Of a stretch of DNA of 64,000 nucleotides, positions 46,744-56,848 are shown one piece after another. The DNA lies in the NCBI GenBank assembly GCA_907163375.1, contig CAJQUW010001805.1:158501-222500 (forward strand), read 5' to 3'. The position numbers and the translations under genes are program-made. The notes below the pieces were generated by a model. The model had not been told where the DNA came from, did no database searches, and saw only the letters and a list, made by a program, of their open reading frames with translations. Every line of letters begins with the position of its first letter. Position 1 is the stretch's first letter. This stretch comes from Prostheceraeus crozeri. Its lineage: Eukaryota; Platyhelminthes; Polycladida; Euryleptidae.

Positions 46744-48022
46744 GAAAACACAAGACGTACCGAACATATGGCAGTGTGATGATCCACCTGGCAGTGCAAT
46801 TGTACGAATTGATAAAAGAATTTATAGAAAAGATGAAAAATCACTTCGGGATCAAAGTCGGTCCAGACCAGCCGGTCTTTTGCCAGGTGGATGGTTCCCG
46901 ACTTTATGGTGTCGGAAATATTATCACTAAAGTGAGCGATGAGGTACGTTAAGTTTGGTATTGATGTCTTGATAAAATCATAATTTCCTGTTTTGTTGTA
47001 AGTTCCACAATTAAGTCCGACAAAATCCGAATACAGACAACTTAAAAGTTCATTATATTATTTCTAGATCAGAATGAACAATTAAATTGCTTGTATTCTT
47101 GCTTGTCTATGAAGCTGTATACCGCTTTACTGACCGTATTCAAATTGAAAGTTATCTTGCTATTCTACGATTTCAGATTTGTAAACGACACATGTCGGCT
47201 ACAGATTTCCGGCGGGCCAAAACGATTATAGGCCGTAAGAACAACATCGACCCAAAACAATTATCACGCGCCATACTCCATTCCGAGAAAGTAGCGGATG
47301 CGTATTACGATGTCGATCCTACGTCGAACAAGTCGTGCATACGTAAGTCATGTATACTCATATATTACTCATGTTTATGTTGTTTCATTACAATCGGATT
47401 GAGATCAACAAGCAGAATGTTACATATGTCATCGTTAATCATGGTGGCCATAAAACCCTTGAGAATTGCAAAGCTAAAACAATTACACTTAAAGGCCTTG
47501 TCAATAGCCTTCACATATCACTAGAAGATACGTAGAAAATAATCTATTGAAAATTTCAGCTCAAAATTCGTATTGTGGTGTAAAAAACTAAAGCAAAATA
47601 TCGCAAGGCGAGGGTTACGATAGTTGAAAAAATGCTTTTATGATTATATTCAGTCTCATTTTAATACTTAATTATATAATATTTAAATAACTTGATTTAT
47701 TTTGCCAGATGACTGACTGAGAACTTGAAAATATAAAGATGGCCAATATTACTCAATATTCTTTTCAGAATATTTCAATATCATAATGAGCCAACAATCT
47801 CGAACGCACGATTTGATCGTTAACGGACCACCTGAGGGCGATGATCAGGAGGGCGATGACCAGGAGGGCGATGAGCAGGAGGGCGATGAGTGTGACGATG
47901 ACGATCGAATGAATTTACCTCTTAGGAAGAGGGTCCGGTATGAAGAGCCCTCTGAGGCCACCTCGAGTCGCCGCTTAGCAAGGGCTTCTCGAGTGAAAGA
48001 CTTTAAAATGCATAGAGTCTGA
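46744..48022 (+). CDS. Tyrosine-recombinase gene, element B, last three exons
   Basis: Exons 46744-46943, 47177-47342 and 47769-48022, each with good AG and GT borders and phases 1, 0, 1, the same as copy A. Exon 1: GKHKTYRTYGSV (hairpin Lys) to LYGVGNIITKVSDE. Exon 2: HMSATDFRRAKT, the likely second catalytic Arg block, then AILHSEKVADAYYDV with His and the Tyr nucleophile. Exon 3: YFNIIMSQQSRTHDLIV, an acidic repeat (EGDDQEGDDQEGDEQEGDE), then LPLRKRVRYEE and the terminus RVKDFKMHRV, matching YFEFVTKNAT..., LRKRLAKR and LNKYRV in copy A. No stops. The box I Arg exon and N-terminus are missing from view, so this is a partial gene; whether it is still spliced is unknown. Confidence 0.65.
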
Positions 48023-48273
48023 CTTCCTGGACATAAACGACATAGAAGTTAATACATTTTTTTCTAATGATGAAACTGGTTTTTCAAAATTCGTAAAGCG
48101 TGATGAGTCACCAAACTTGCATTCCTTAAAATGGTACGCATGATGATTGGGTCTACGCATAAAGTTTACACGTAAATGGTATATGTATATATATGCAATA
48201 GCCTACATGTGAAGTATGGCATTGTGTGATGTATTTGGCTTTTGGTCATTATAAATAGGCTTATAAACTAGCA
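48023..48273. other. 3' flank of the element B gene
   Basis: AT-rich, no gene. Confidence 0.4.
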
Positions 48274-48874
48274 TGTATGGGTATCAATGGACGTCGGTGA
48301 ATTTGCATATGGAGTTTGATTCTCCTGTCTCAGTGTTTCAGTGAGCCTGATAGGGTGCAATTACCGACTTAAAAAAAGTAATCCTCTAAGCGATCATTTT
48401 ATACAAACGTATACAATCGTGAAAAATTAAATAATAAATCAATAACATAGGAAAAATGGTATTCGCATTCAACTTCATGATTGAGAGAGAGAGATAGAGT
48501 TAGAGGATGGCGCATAAACGTCTTGTTTGGATACTATAAATATTTAAAGAAATAAAGAAAGCTATTAGAACCTATAGGAGCTTCGGAGGATGTCCGAAAT
48601 CGCAAATGCTAAAAGTACTGTAGGCCTACTTGAGAATGTATGGGTATCAATGGACGTCGGTGATTTTGCATATGGAGTTTGATTCTCCTCTCTCTTGTTG
48701 TTTCAGTGAGCCTGATAAAGTGCAATCACCGACTTAAAAAAGTAATCCTCGAGCTGACCATTTTATACAAATGTAAGCCTATATAGGCCTAATTGTAAAA
48801 ATTTAGATAATTTATTGATAATATTAATACGTGTATATTTAAAAAATATGGTATTCGCATTTAACTATATGTCT

Positions 48875-48933
<59 letters not shown>

Positions 48934-49070
48934 AGAGGATGGCGCATAAACGTCTTGTTTGGGTTCTATAAATATTTTAAGAAAGCGATTATAACCGGTA
49001 CGAGCTTCGGAGGATGTCACGCTCTGTTTCTGTAAGAAATTAGACCGAAATCGCAAATGCTAGAGGTACT
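48274..49070. repeat. Degenerate 364-bp tandem duplication with (GA)n
   Basis: Blocks starting TGTATGGGTATCAATGGACG at 48274 and 48638 share GTTTGATTCTCCT, GGATGGCGCATAAACGTC and GAGCTTCGGAGGATGTC in the same order. The second holds an expanded GA run at 48877-48931; the first has only a short GAGAGA there. Non-coding right-end region of element B. Confidence 0.88.
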
Positions 49071-49390
49071 GTACGTTATCATCGATTTGAGTCAGAATAT
49101 GGGGTAGAATCGTCGTTTAATAATTACAGTTACGAGTGAGGCAGACTTATTATTGTCACTCTTCGATAATGTAGGGGCCTATCTTTCATATTTATACTTC
49201 TAATGCTCATAACAATGCTTATGATAACACAGAACTGGCCCTTCAATTTCCTCAGACAACTGTTCTGAGGCAGAGGAGAACGAACAGAACTCTGCATGTT
49301 ATCATCGATTTCAGTCAGAATGTGAAGCAGAATAGTCGCTTAATAATTAAAATTACGAGTGAAGCAGAATTGTCGGATGTGAAGCAGAGT
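49066..49390. repeat. Duplicated block leading into the element B array
   Basis: 49068-49165 and 49288-49390 share TTATCATCGATTT, GTCAGAAT, GTCG(T/C)TTAATAATTA and TTACGAGTGA(G/A)GCAGA. The first carries degenerate motif versions, the second good ones, as if the array grew by segmental duplication. Confidence 0.75.
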
Positions 49391-49492
49391 TGTCGCTTAC
49401 GAAGCAGAGATGTTGCTTTTGATTATGCGAGAGAAGCAGAACTGTCACTTGCGAAGCAGAGTTGTCGTTTCAGTGAAGCAGAGCTGTCGGGT
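49321..49492 (+). repeat. Right end-motif array of element B
   Basis: Seven plus-strand copies of (G)TGAAGCAGANNTGTCG begin near 49321, 49359, 49379, 49400, 49430, 49451 and 49473. Spacing is mostly 20-21 bp, otherwise 30-38. They are opposite in orientation to the copies at 20006-20781 and parallel in layout to the element A array. Confidence 0.82.
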
Positions 49493-49498
49493 ATGATT

Positions 49499-50040
49499 CT
49501 AATAATAATAATAATAATAATGAACTTTATTTATCCTCGGAGCATTTTAGGAAGAATCCTATTTACAAAATGGCCTAATACAAAATAGGAAACTTTATGT
49601 CAATAATCAGACTCAACTTCCTGCTAAATCGCATAACGATATCAGTTCTTATATGTTTATAACTGTATAAAGACTAGTAAGCTTGTACAATATATGGTTG
49701 TGTAATAGTTAAAATCATTTATAAGCAGAGACATTGTACATTATATTCTGCTTTTATGTAAAAAGTGTAAATTTGCATGTAATTCTATCATTGGAGTCAC
49801 TGTCATGTTATATGTAACTATAAATACATGCAGTTTGTATATGAGCAAAGTAAGAAATAGGGCCAAGCAAAATACCCCATGAGAGGGTCATCTGGTCCTT
49901 TTCTCCATTCATTGTACATTAATTAATGTCATGAAATCTCTGTTATGTAAAACATATTTCACGTCTGTAAAATGTATAATTGAAACATATCTGTAAGGAG
50001 AAAAAAATTATTTTCTATTCTATTCTAAGGGATTCAATAC
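49499..50040 (-). mobile_element. Probable 3' end of a LINE, minus strand
   Basis: Read on the minus strand it ends CCGAGGATAAATAAAGTTC followed by an (ATT)n run (49499-49521), a common LINE 3' tail; the other side carries TTCTATTCTATTCT near 50020. No coding part is visible, so a 5'-truncated copy is likely. Confidence 0.45.
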
Positions 50041-52033
50041 GATGATCACGTCTTGAGGGCAAAAAGTAATTAAAATGCTTGAATAGCAGGCCTTATCAGT
50101 CAGGGCTGTGAAATCAAATAAGAACAAATCAAAGTTTGTGTTGCTTGTGAAACACAACTACGAAAGCGTCTACTTCTTTCTGACTTGCCATTCAAATAAG
50201 TAATTGATCATAGCAATATCTGAAAATTTCGTAAATTAAACAAGTGCCATACCTCCGTTGAAAGATTCGTAACAACCATGGACAACATATGATTATAAAT
50301 GAGTGTAATATGAATGGCATAAATAGGCATACAACGCTAAAATGCTTTGATATGAATGACTTCAACACGCTACTGCTCTAAAAAGACCAATTATAAAAGA
50401 TAATATATGAAAAACATATATTCGATTCATCAAATAAAAAAACTGGCAACGCTTTAAAAACACGGGTGTGTGCTCTTTTCTGATAGGTAAAACGATCGTG
50501 CATCCTCTCAAATATGCGCCAATAATAGTCACAACTGCTTTAAATTCGGACAAATTTATTTTTATAAAACATAAATTTGGTTCCAAGAAGCGGATGCAAG
50601 CACATTTTATGATCATATCTATCAACATTTTTTCATCATTTTCAGATTTTTCGCAGACTTGGTCGCTGCGATCGCTTCCGTCTTAAAATGCAAATAATGT
50701 GCCATAATCAGATCTCTACAAAATCATGCCAGTATGGCCTGCAAAAGTAATTGAATTTGGGCCCCTTCGATTCAGTTCAGGTACGTGTAATCCATACAGC
50801 TACAACCATGTTGCTGCAATGAACCTTTGCTTTATTTGGATGCATGATATTTGCGTGTTTTTTTAACATCACGTGAAGTAGGCTATCTCCGACAAAATTC
50901 ACTAATTGATATTTTCCGATTACATGTGAATACGGCAATGTGTTAAATGTTTTTGACTCTAATATCACCAGATAAATGAAAGCAAGTAGCCAGAAATAAA
51001 GCATGAGGCATCTATTTGAGGATATTATTCACTAAATCTACACTTTCTCGAGTTAATAAAACACTGGATGTGACGGAACAAAGTTCCCAATCATAAGAAT
51101 TTAATTGATTGTTCTGTAACTTCAGCTCTTTATTTCAATTATTTTTGTAATGTAAGTACACTTCACGTTGATGAAATCAGTCAATAAGATTAAGAAGTCG
51201 AACGCAACTTTCAATCACTCTTTCTGTTTGAGGCCTGCTGTGTGCCAGATTGTTAGCTTCGAGTTTCATGATAACTTCATTCAATAAACAATTTCACTCT
51301 CACGATAAGCACAGCATATGCTTATATTAATAATGATAATGATATATTAATAAACAGCAATTCCAGCAGCAATGTCTGTTGATGCAAATTTACTGTTTTT
51401 TTACTGGCTGAAGCAAATTTAAGATGATGGCAAGTGAAACCAATGCGTCACAATGCGTATCAATCGACAGTTCCTTCAAATTTAACCGAAACATATTTTG
51501 CTGCTGCAACCAGAGCGTTGGACATCGACAATTTAAGAAATAAACTTATTTATTTAGAGGTGATGATTTTCGTCGGATAATATGCAGGCCCCAATTTATT
51601 TTATGGCATGAGTGATGAGTATAAGTACTTTTATTCATGCACATCTCAAAATCATTCAGCATTAATATCTGACTGAATGTATTGCATATGCAACACTTGT
51701 GTGAGTACCGCTAGGCATGTAAGATACTTTTTATATCAAGAATGAGAAGAATTCAATTCCAGCGATCTGACATAAGTTAAACATAGATCCATAGATGCGT
51801 CTCATGCCTGATCTCTAAGTATTTGCTTCCATATTACCACAATCGAATACATCGCCAAACATTTATAAAATCCTCAATACTCAGGAGAAAAAAATGTAAT
51901 CGGTCTACCGAAATAACATAATAAAGTAGTGATGAGACATCAACTTTGTAGCACACTGAGTGACGCGGAATCATTATCCAGTGCCCTTCTCAGAGAAGGG
52001 TTTCAAATCATTTTCTAGCATATATTGTCTATC
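50041..52033. other. Unassigned AT-rich interval
   Basis: No element ends, exons or repeats recognised. Open frames at 50362-50686 on both strands have no domain features. Confidence 0.45.
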
Positions 52034-52579
52034 GTGGCCGACAAAGCGAACGAGAAGCTTCCAGAACTCATACAAGACAAGACGCTCATAGAAAAAACCA
52101 GCAAGAGGAGGGTGTCCCATAACTCCCTATGACCCACAACAGCCCGCTCTCCCCTACCGGATGACACATCGGACAATGAATTACAATTTGTTGGTCTCCC
52201 TCAGAAAATGACGAAAATATTGAGTAATACTGAGGCCATTGATGATAATATGCTAGACGATGCTGATTTGAACCTAGATTTACAACAAGAAATAGCTTGT
52301 AGAATCGAAATTCATGATACGCGAGGCACATACGAAATCCGTAGTCAATCTTCTTCCGATGCAGATAGACCTACTAACACTGGAATTTCAGAACTTGCTA
52401 AACGGACATTGCGTGATTCAGACATATGTAAAGAAGACAAAATTAAGCAATTGGCAGAACTTCAAAAACTTATAGATAGAAATATAACACAATCATGGGA
52501 AAGGGATGACGATGTTGATCTAAAACCATTATGGGAAACTCCAAGTGTAAACGAAGATATAATGGCAGATATTCAGTAG
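52034..52579 (+). pseudogene. Unrecognised acidic open frame, partly decayed
   Basis: One frame reads from about 52034 (ADKANEKLPELIQDK) through a single TGA near 52130 to a TAG at 52577-52579. The longest uninterrupted part is 123 residues from ATG 52208, rich in D, E and polar residues (IDDNMLDDADLNLDLQQEI, LAELQKLIDRNI). A possible splice acceptor (TTTTCTAG) precedes it at 52018. I do not recognise the family; a 3' exon of a transposon accessory or gag-like gene would fit. No partner gene is nearby. Confidence 0.35.
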
Positions 52580-52814
52580 TCATCAAAACAAGAGGGTAGC
52601 GGATACATTTTCAAGCATAATCCCAGTTGAAGCACTGGAACTGTATTTTGACGAGTCGACGAAGCACGACAGCACATCATAAATTAAACAGATATAAACG
52701 TACATGAGATGAACAATGCTCCACACTTAAGCTATTAGTGAAGTGAAATTATTGTTTTTACACACTCCCACACAATTAGATGGTTCGGCGTCAAATAACA
52801 TGACATCACAAATT

Positions 52815-52912
52815 GGTCGCATTTGCAACCACTGGCTGTAGAGTGGTCGAATATGCAACCAGTGAAGCTCAGAGATCGACCCGTGGTCGCATACCGGCAT
52901 GCAACCAACATT
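52815..52912. repeat. Three palindromic GGTCGCAT/ATGCAACC-like words
   Basis: GGTCGCATTTGCAACC at 52816, GGTCGAATATGCAACC at 52847 and a split form GGTCGCATACCGGCATGCAACC at 52883. Possibly remnants of the ends of small elements. Confidence 0.5.
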
Positions 52913-53368
52913 TTAACCAACTTTCAGGAATATTCAGCAAACTTTTTAAAGAAGATTTTATAGGCATAATAGAACTTTCAAGAACATTCTACATTTGCTT
53001 CTACTTCGAAGTCTTGATCTTGTAGCGGCCAGTAATGGGTTAAATAGGCCTGTATGCTAACAAATATGCCATAACATAGACATCCATTCATTAACAGCAC
53101 AGACACCACTCAAACACAGAAGTTGACCGCGACATATTATTAGGACTACCTTCGACATTTAGATAAGAAACTTTCTTTTGGATGTGATAAAGCTAGACTT
53201 ACTTACTAACTTAAGCTAGGTTAAGTTCTATAATCAGTTATTTACGGTTTTGGCGATTTCATAACAATGCAAATTGTGTTCTGATTGCCTCATGTGTACA
53301 TTGTCTACTTGCTGTGAGAAAAGCGCACTTGAAAAACTTTCATTAATAAGTGTTGTGTCGTCGTTTAC
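52913..53368. other. Unassigned interval
   Basis: Nothing recognised. Confidence 0.4.
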
Positions 53369-53372
53369 GCAC

Positions 53373-53909
53373 CACGGTGCGTCAAAAATCGATATTGCCA
53401 AAAAAATTCTCCACTCGCGATTTCTCTTTTTCTGAATACCTATATGCCAACTGTATCTGAAAATATAGAAAAACTAGAAAAATTTAGAAAAATATAGAGA
53501 TCCATTCTTATTTGATTTAGGTGCATAAAAGCCGGATAATACAAGGATAGCCAAATATCAATTTTCGATTATTTATTTTTCTATTTTTCATAATGGAACA
53601 CCCTGTACATGAGGTAATATGGCTTTCAATACTAAACAGATGATCTCAAAAAATCAAGAATAATATAGGGAGTCATTTTTTGCTAGATTTGGGTGCATGA
53701 ATGTATCAATTAGAGACTGAAAAACGATCATTACTTAACAATTTTAAGTATTTGGCCGCCATTTTGAAAAAAGTGGTCCCATCTGCAAAGACGCCTGTAA
53801 AAGATTTTTGGATTTTGATTTTCAGATACAGTTGGCATATAGGTATTCAGAAAAAGAGAAATCGCGAGTGGAGAATTTTTTTGGCAATATCGATTTTTGA
53901 CGCACCGTG
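53373..53909. mobile_element. 537-bp MITE with 92-bp inverted repeats
   Basis: 53373-53465 and about 53818-53909 are inverted copies with few differences, beginning CACGGTGCGTCAAAAATCG. GCAC flanks each side (53369-53372, 53910-53913) and may be a 4-bp target duplication. No ORF with a known domain. Superfamily not assigned. Confidence 0.82.
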
Positions 53910-53913
53910 GCAC

Positions 53914-54218
53914 ACGCACTGATATCGGTCAACAATATGAAGTTGATATTATTCATCATACACATTCATTATCAAATCGATCATTGATCTGCTTTGCTCC
54001 ATTGTTGTGATTTGGGATGCTCCTCACTTACTGAAGAACACGAGGAATAATCTCATGAGTCATGATTTTGTGGTAAGTGATACTTAATGCTCTTCACTTT
54101 ATTTAATTTAGCCTATGCATACTTAGTTTACATTTATACATAGAATTTATATTGCCAATCGGTTCACTATCTGGCTTACCGAAACAATTTCGTTGAGAAA
54201 TACATACTAACTAAATTA
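53914..54218. other. Unassigned interval
   Basis: Nothing recognised. Confidence 0.4.
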
Positions 54219-54988
54219 CCTACTAAAAATTAACTAGTTGTTAGCTTGTTTTATTAAAAATTTTGTTACCTTGACGCACTTTGCTACGCTGAATTGTTTT
54301 TTTCTTGAGTTGAAGGTGAATTATGTCCCCGCCTCTTGACCTCTACTGGCTGGACTCTGTCCTACTTTCAAATGCCTGAAGTACATTTCAGTCAATAGTG
54401 ACTCTATTTTTTTTGATAGATGCTAATTTTTTTCTACTATAAATTTAATTTTTGAGGCTGTGCATCTTAAATGTACAGGACCGCGCTTGGTTGGGTTTGA
54501 GCGTCCAGGATTTAGCGGTCGAAACGCGATCGTCCTGACCAAGTTCCTGTTGATGACCTCATTAAAAATAGTCAAATAATTTTAATGCATATTTTGTAGA
54601 ATATTTTTCACGTTTTAGCTTAAGGAACTAATATTAATTCTCTTGCACACCTGGTAGATTTTAGATGGCGTAATCCCGCTGTGTTAGCTAGATCTGGTAT
54701 TTTGATTGGAAACAGACCTGTCCTCTTATCATCTGAATGGGCAGACTGTTAAATAGAATCTTTTCAATATGTAAGTGATTTTGAACAGAACGACTTACTC
54801 GCAAATTCATTACACATGAGGAGAGGAGAACCGTTGTTTGTCCTTCTAGTAAGTATTTTTAAATTTTTAGACATTTTAGGATATAAAATTTTTTTTAAAA
54901 TCATATTTTGCACCTACTAAAAATTAACTAGTCGCTAGCTTGTTTTTTTAAAAAAATTGTTACCTTGACGCACTTTGCTACGTTGAAT
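54219..54988. repeat. Two direct copies of an about 75-bp block, 692 bp apart
   Basis: 54219-54294 and 54911-54988 share ACTAAAAATTAACTAGT, TAGCTTGTTTT and TTACCTTGACGCACTTTGCT. They may be the repeated flanks of an old element or a degenerate tandem. No gene between them. Confidence 0.75.
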
Positions 54989-56426
54989 ATAGCTTCTTAT
55001 TTCTTATGACTTTCGTAGATGAACGTATGCGGAGTTACAGGGATGAGAATTTTCCGCGGATGCGGGTCCCCGAAGATCTAACTAAATTACTCTTTATCTT
55101 TTCTATTTGGGCGCCTGAAAACATGAATTTCCGCCGCGGGCACCTGCTGTCCCCTTGTTATCACTGGAAGTTGGCCGAACTACTTTTTTTACTACAGCCT
55201 CATTCTATTCGATGTATTCTATTCTTATGCTTCATCAATTTCAACCTCCTGATTACAAATCTGGGCTCAGACTCCACAATTTCGCAGTCCTTTTTGAAAT
55301 TTTCAAGTAATCATAAGCAAAACCAATTTCCTGATCATTCTGATAGTCGCAGTAGATCAATTATATTTTGTCGCTATCTCATCCAATTTGTTGCGCTGAT
55401 CACAATTAGACGCTTAATTTTTCATAACAATGCAAATAAAAACGGCGGAACCATTTTTTATTACAGCGTGATTCTATTCGAAGCAACTTTTAATCAATTT
55501 TAGCCTCCTGGGGTCTGTTGTATAAAATTCAATAACTCAACAGTGGTTCACTGGTATTGAAAATTTCAATAGTCAATAGTGATCAACTTAGGTGTTGCAA
55601 AAACTGAGTATTGAAATGGGTTATTGAAATTCAATACCATTGAACAAAGTTTCAATAGCGTAACTGCTATTTGGTGATTCAACTACGAATGATATTCGTT
55701 TCCCTGATGAGTCATGATCCACGGTGTTCCCGGCCGAGAGTTAGTTGACAAAAAAATCACCGGAGAAACTGTTGATGATTTTCGAAAGTACATACCCCCA
55801 GTACTTGAAATAGGGTAGTCCGCAAAATTAATTTTGGGGGGTTCGTGAATACGGACCACTTTTTCAAAATGGCGTCGATTTTCACCTTTTTTCGATCCCC
55901 CATCGATTTTCATCTATGACATATTGCGAATGAAGTGATGAAATTCAATAAAAACTCAAGCTAAATACTATTGAACGATTTGACAGCAACAGATGTTTAT
56001 ATCTATGCATTGTTGCAACGCAATCACTTTATAAGTAATGCGATAAGCATGTATATAATCCAACTTTTTAAAGGAGAAAAAAAACTGCAAGTCATATGGT
56101 TTGACTGAATGTATGATGTCTTTGCACAACTATCACTTTTCTGCCTTGTCTGATGTCATGTTAACCCAATGACTGAATATTCAATATCAAAAAGCAGCAT
56201 TATTCCACAAAATCAGGATGAAGCTCTATTACATTCCATCCATTTTTTTCGTTCTCGTCATCTATTGCTGCTCGCTCGATGCTTTCATATTGTGCTCCTT
56301 GTCCTCCTATTCACTTTCCGATCGTCGTTTTCTGTGCTCTGCGTTACCTATCCCAGTAGTCAACCGATATCTGCAACTGATTCTGCTTTTTTCTTACTCA
56401 ATTGGCAGTGACTAACATTGATGGCC
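54989..56426. other. Unassigned interval before the Gypsy LTR
   Basis: No gene. A 165-codon frame (55006-55503) lacks features. Small direct repeats: CATTCTATTCGATG at 55200 and GATTCTATTCGAAG at 55468; and repeated TCAATA/TATTGA words at 55530-55670. Confidence 0.4.
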
Positions 56427-56631
56427 TGTAACGGTCGAGATCCGGCACCGTGTTATAATGGGCTATTTATAGTCTATTAACACTGGGCGCGCGCGATTCG
56501 AGACCACGAGACACACTTTCGTGTAGCCATTGGTGCATATTGTATTAACTGATCTTTCTTATGTTGCAGATCCGACTTGGTGTTCGGTCCCGTTAAGCCC
56601 AACCAAGTCTCCGTGTTCCGGATCTGTTACA
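56427..56631 (+). repeat. 5' LTR (about 205 bp)
   Basis: Begins TGTAACGG and ends TGTTACA, so the ends form the TGTAAC...GTTACA inverted repeat expected of an LTR. Contains a possible TATA-like TTATAATGGG near 56453. The partner LTR is outside the window, so the length rests on the terminal repeat and the binding site that follows. Confidence 0.7.
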
Positions 56632-56649
56632 GTGGTGGCAGCGTTGTGA
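56632..56649 (+). promoter_or_regulatory. Putative tRNA primer-binding site
   Basis: GTGGTGGCAGCGTTGTG directly follows the LTR end, where the primer-binding site must lie. The cognate tRNA was not identified. Confidence 0.5.
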
Positions 56650-56848
56650 AGTTACGAATCCATACAAAAAAATAAATAAATAAATAAAAATAAATCAGTA
56701 ACTTAGTTGATAGCCATTTTTATTAAGTTTCCTAGTCTTAACGAGCACCATCCGCTCAGATTTTATTAGTTTGATATTTAATATAATTCTACATATCCTA
56801 GTGATCATAACTTAATTTCTGATTTTTTTTCCTTCAGTATAGGATATA

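Larger units (their letters stand above)
20006..49492 (+). mobile_element. Candidate tyrosine-recombinase element B, heavily nested
   Basis: Left: minus-strand motif copies GTGAAGCAGARNTGTCG at 20006-20781. Right: seven plus-strand copies at 49321-49492. Recombinase exons at 46744-48022. Subtracting hAT-1, PIF-1, PIF-2 and hAT-2 leaves about 7.9 kb, near the 9.3 kb of element A without its own insertion. That both ends belong to one copy is inference from motif type and orientation. The 5' exons of its gene were not found in the residual sequence, so part may be deleted. Confidence 0.4.

Noticed and set aside
49321..49492. Direct repeat array as a CRISPR
   Set aside because: Repeats are degenerate, irregularly spaced and mirrored at the other end of the element; no cas genes.
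9682..49492. Polinton/Maverick giant transposon
   Set aside because: No protein-primed DNA polymerase B, retroviral-type integrase, ATPase or capsid genes in the interval; the integrase at 62 kb belongs to Gypsy.
55006..55503. 165-codon ORF as a gene
   Set aside because: Hydrophobic, low-complexity reading with no family features; lies in repeat-bearing AT-rich DNA.
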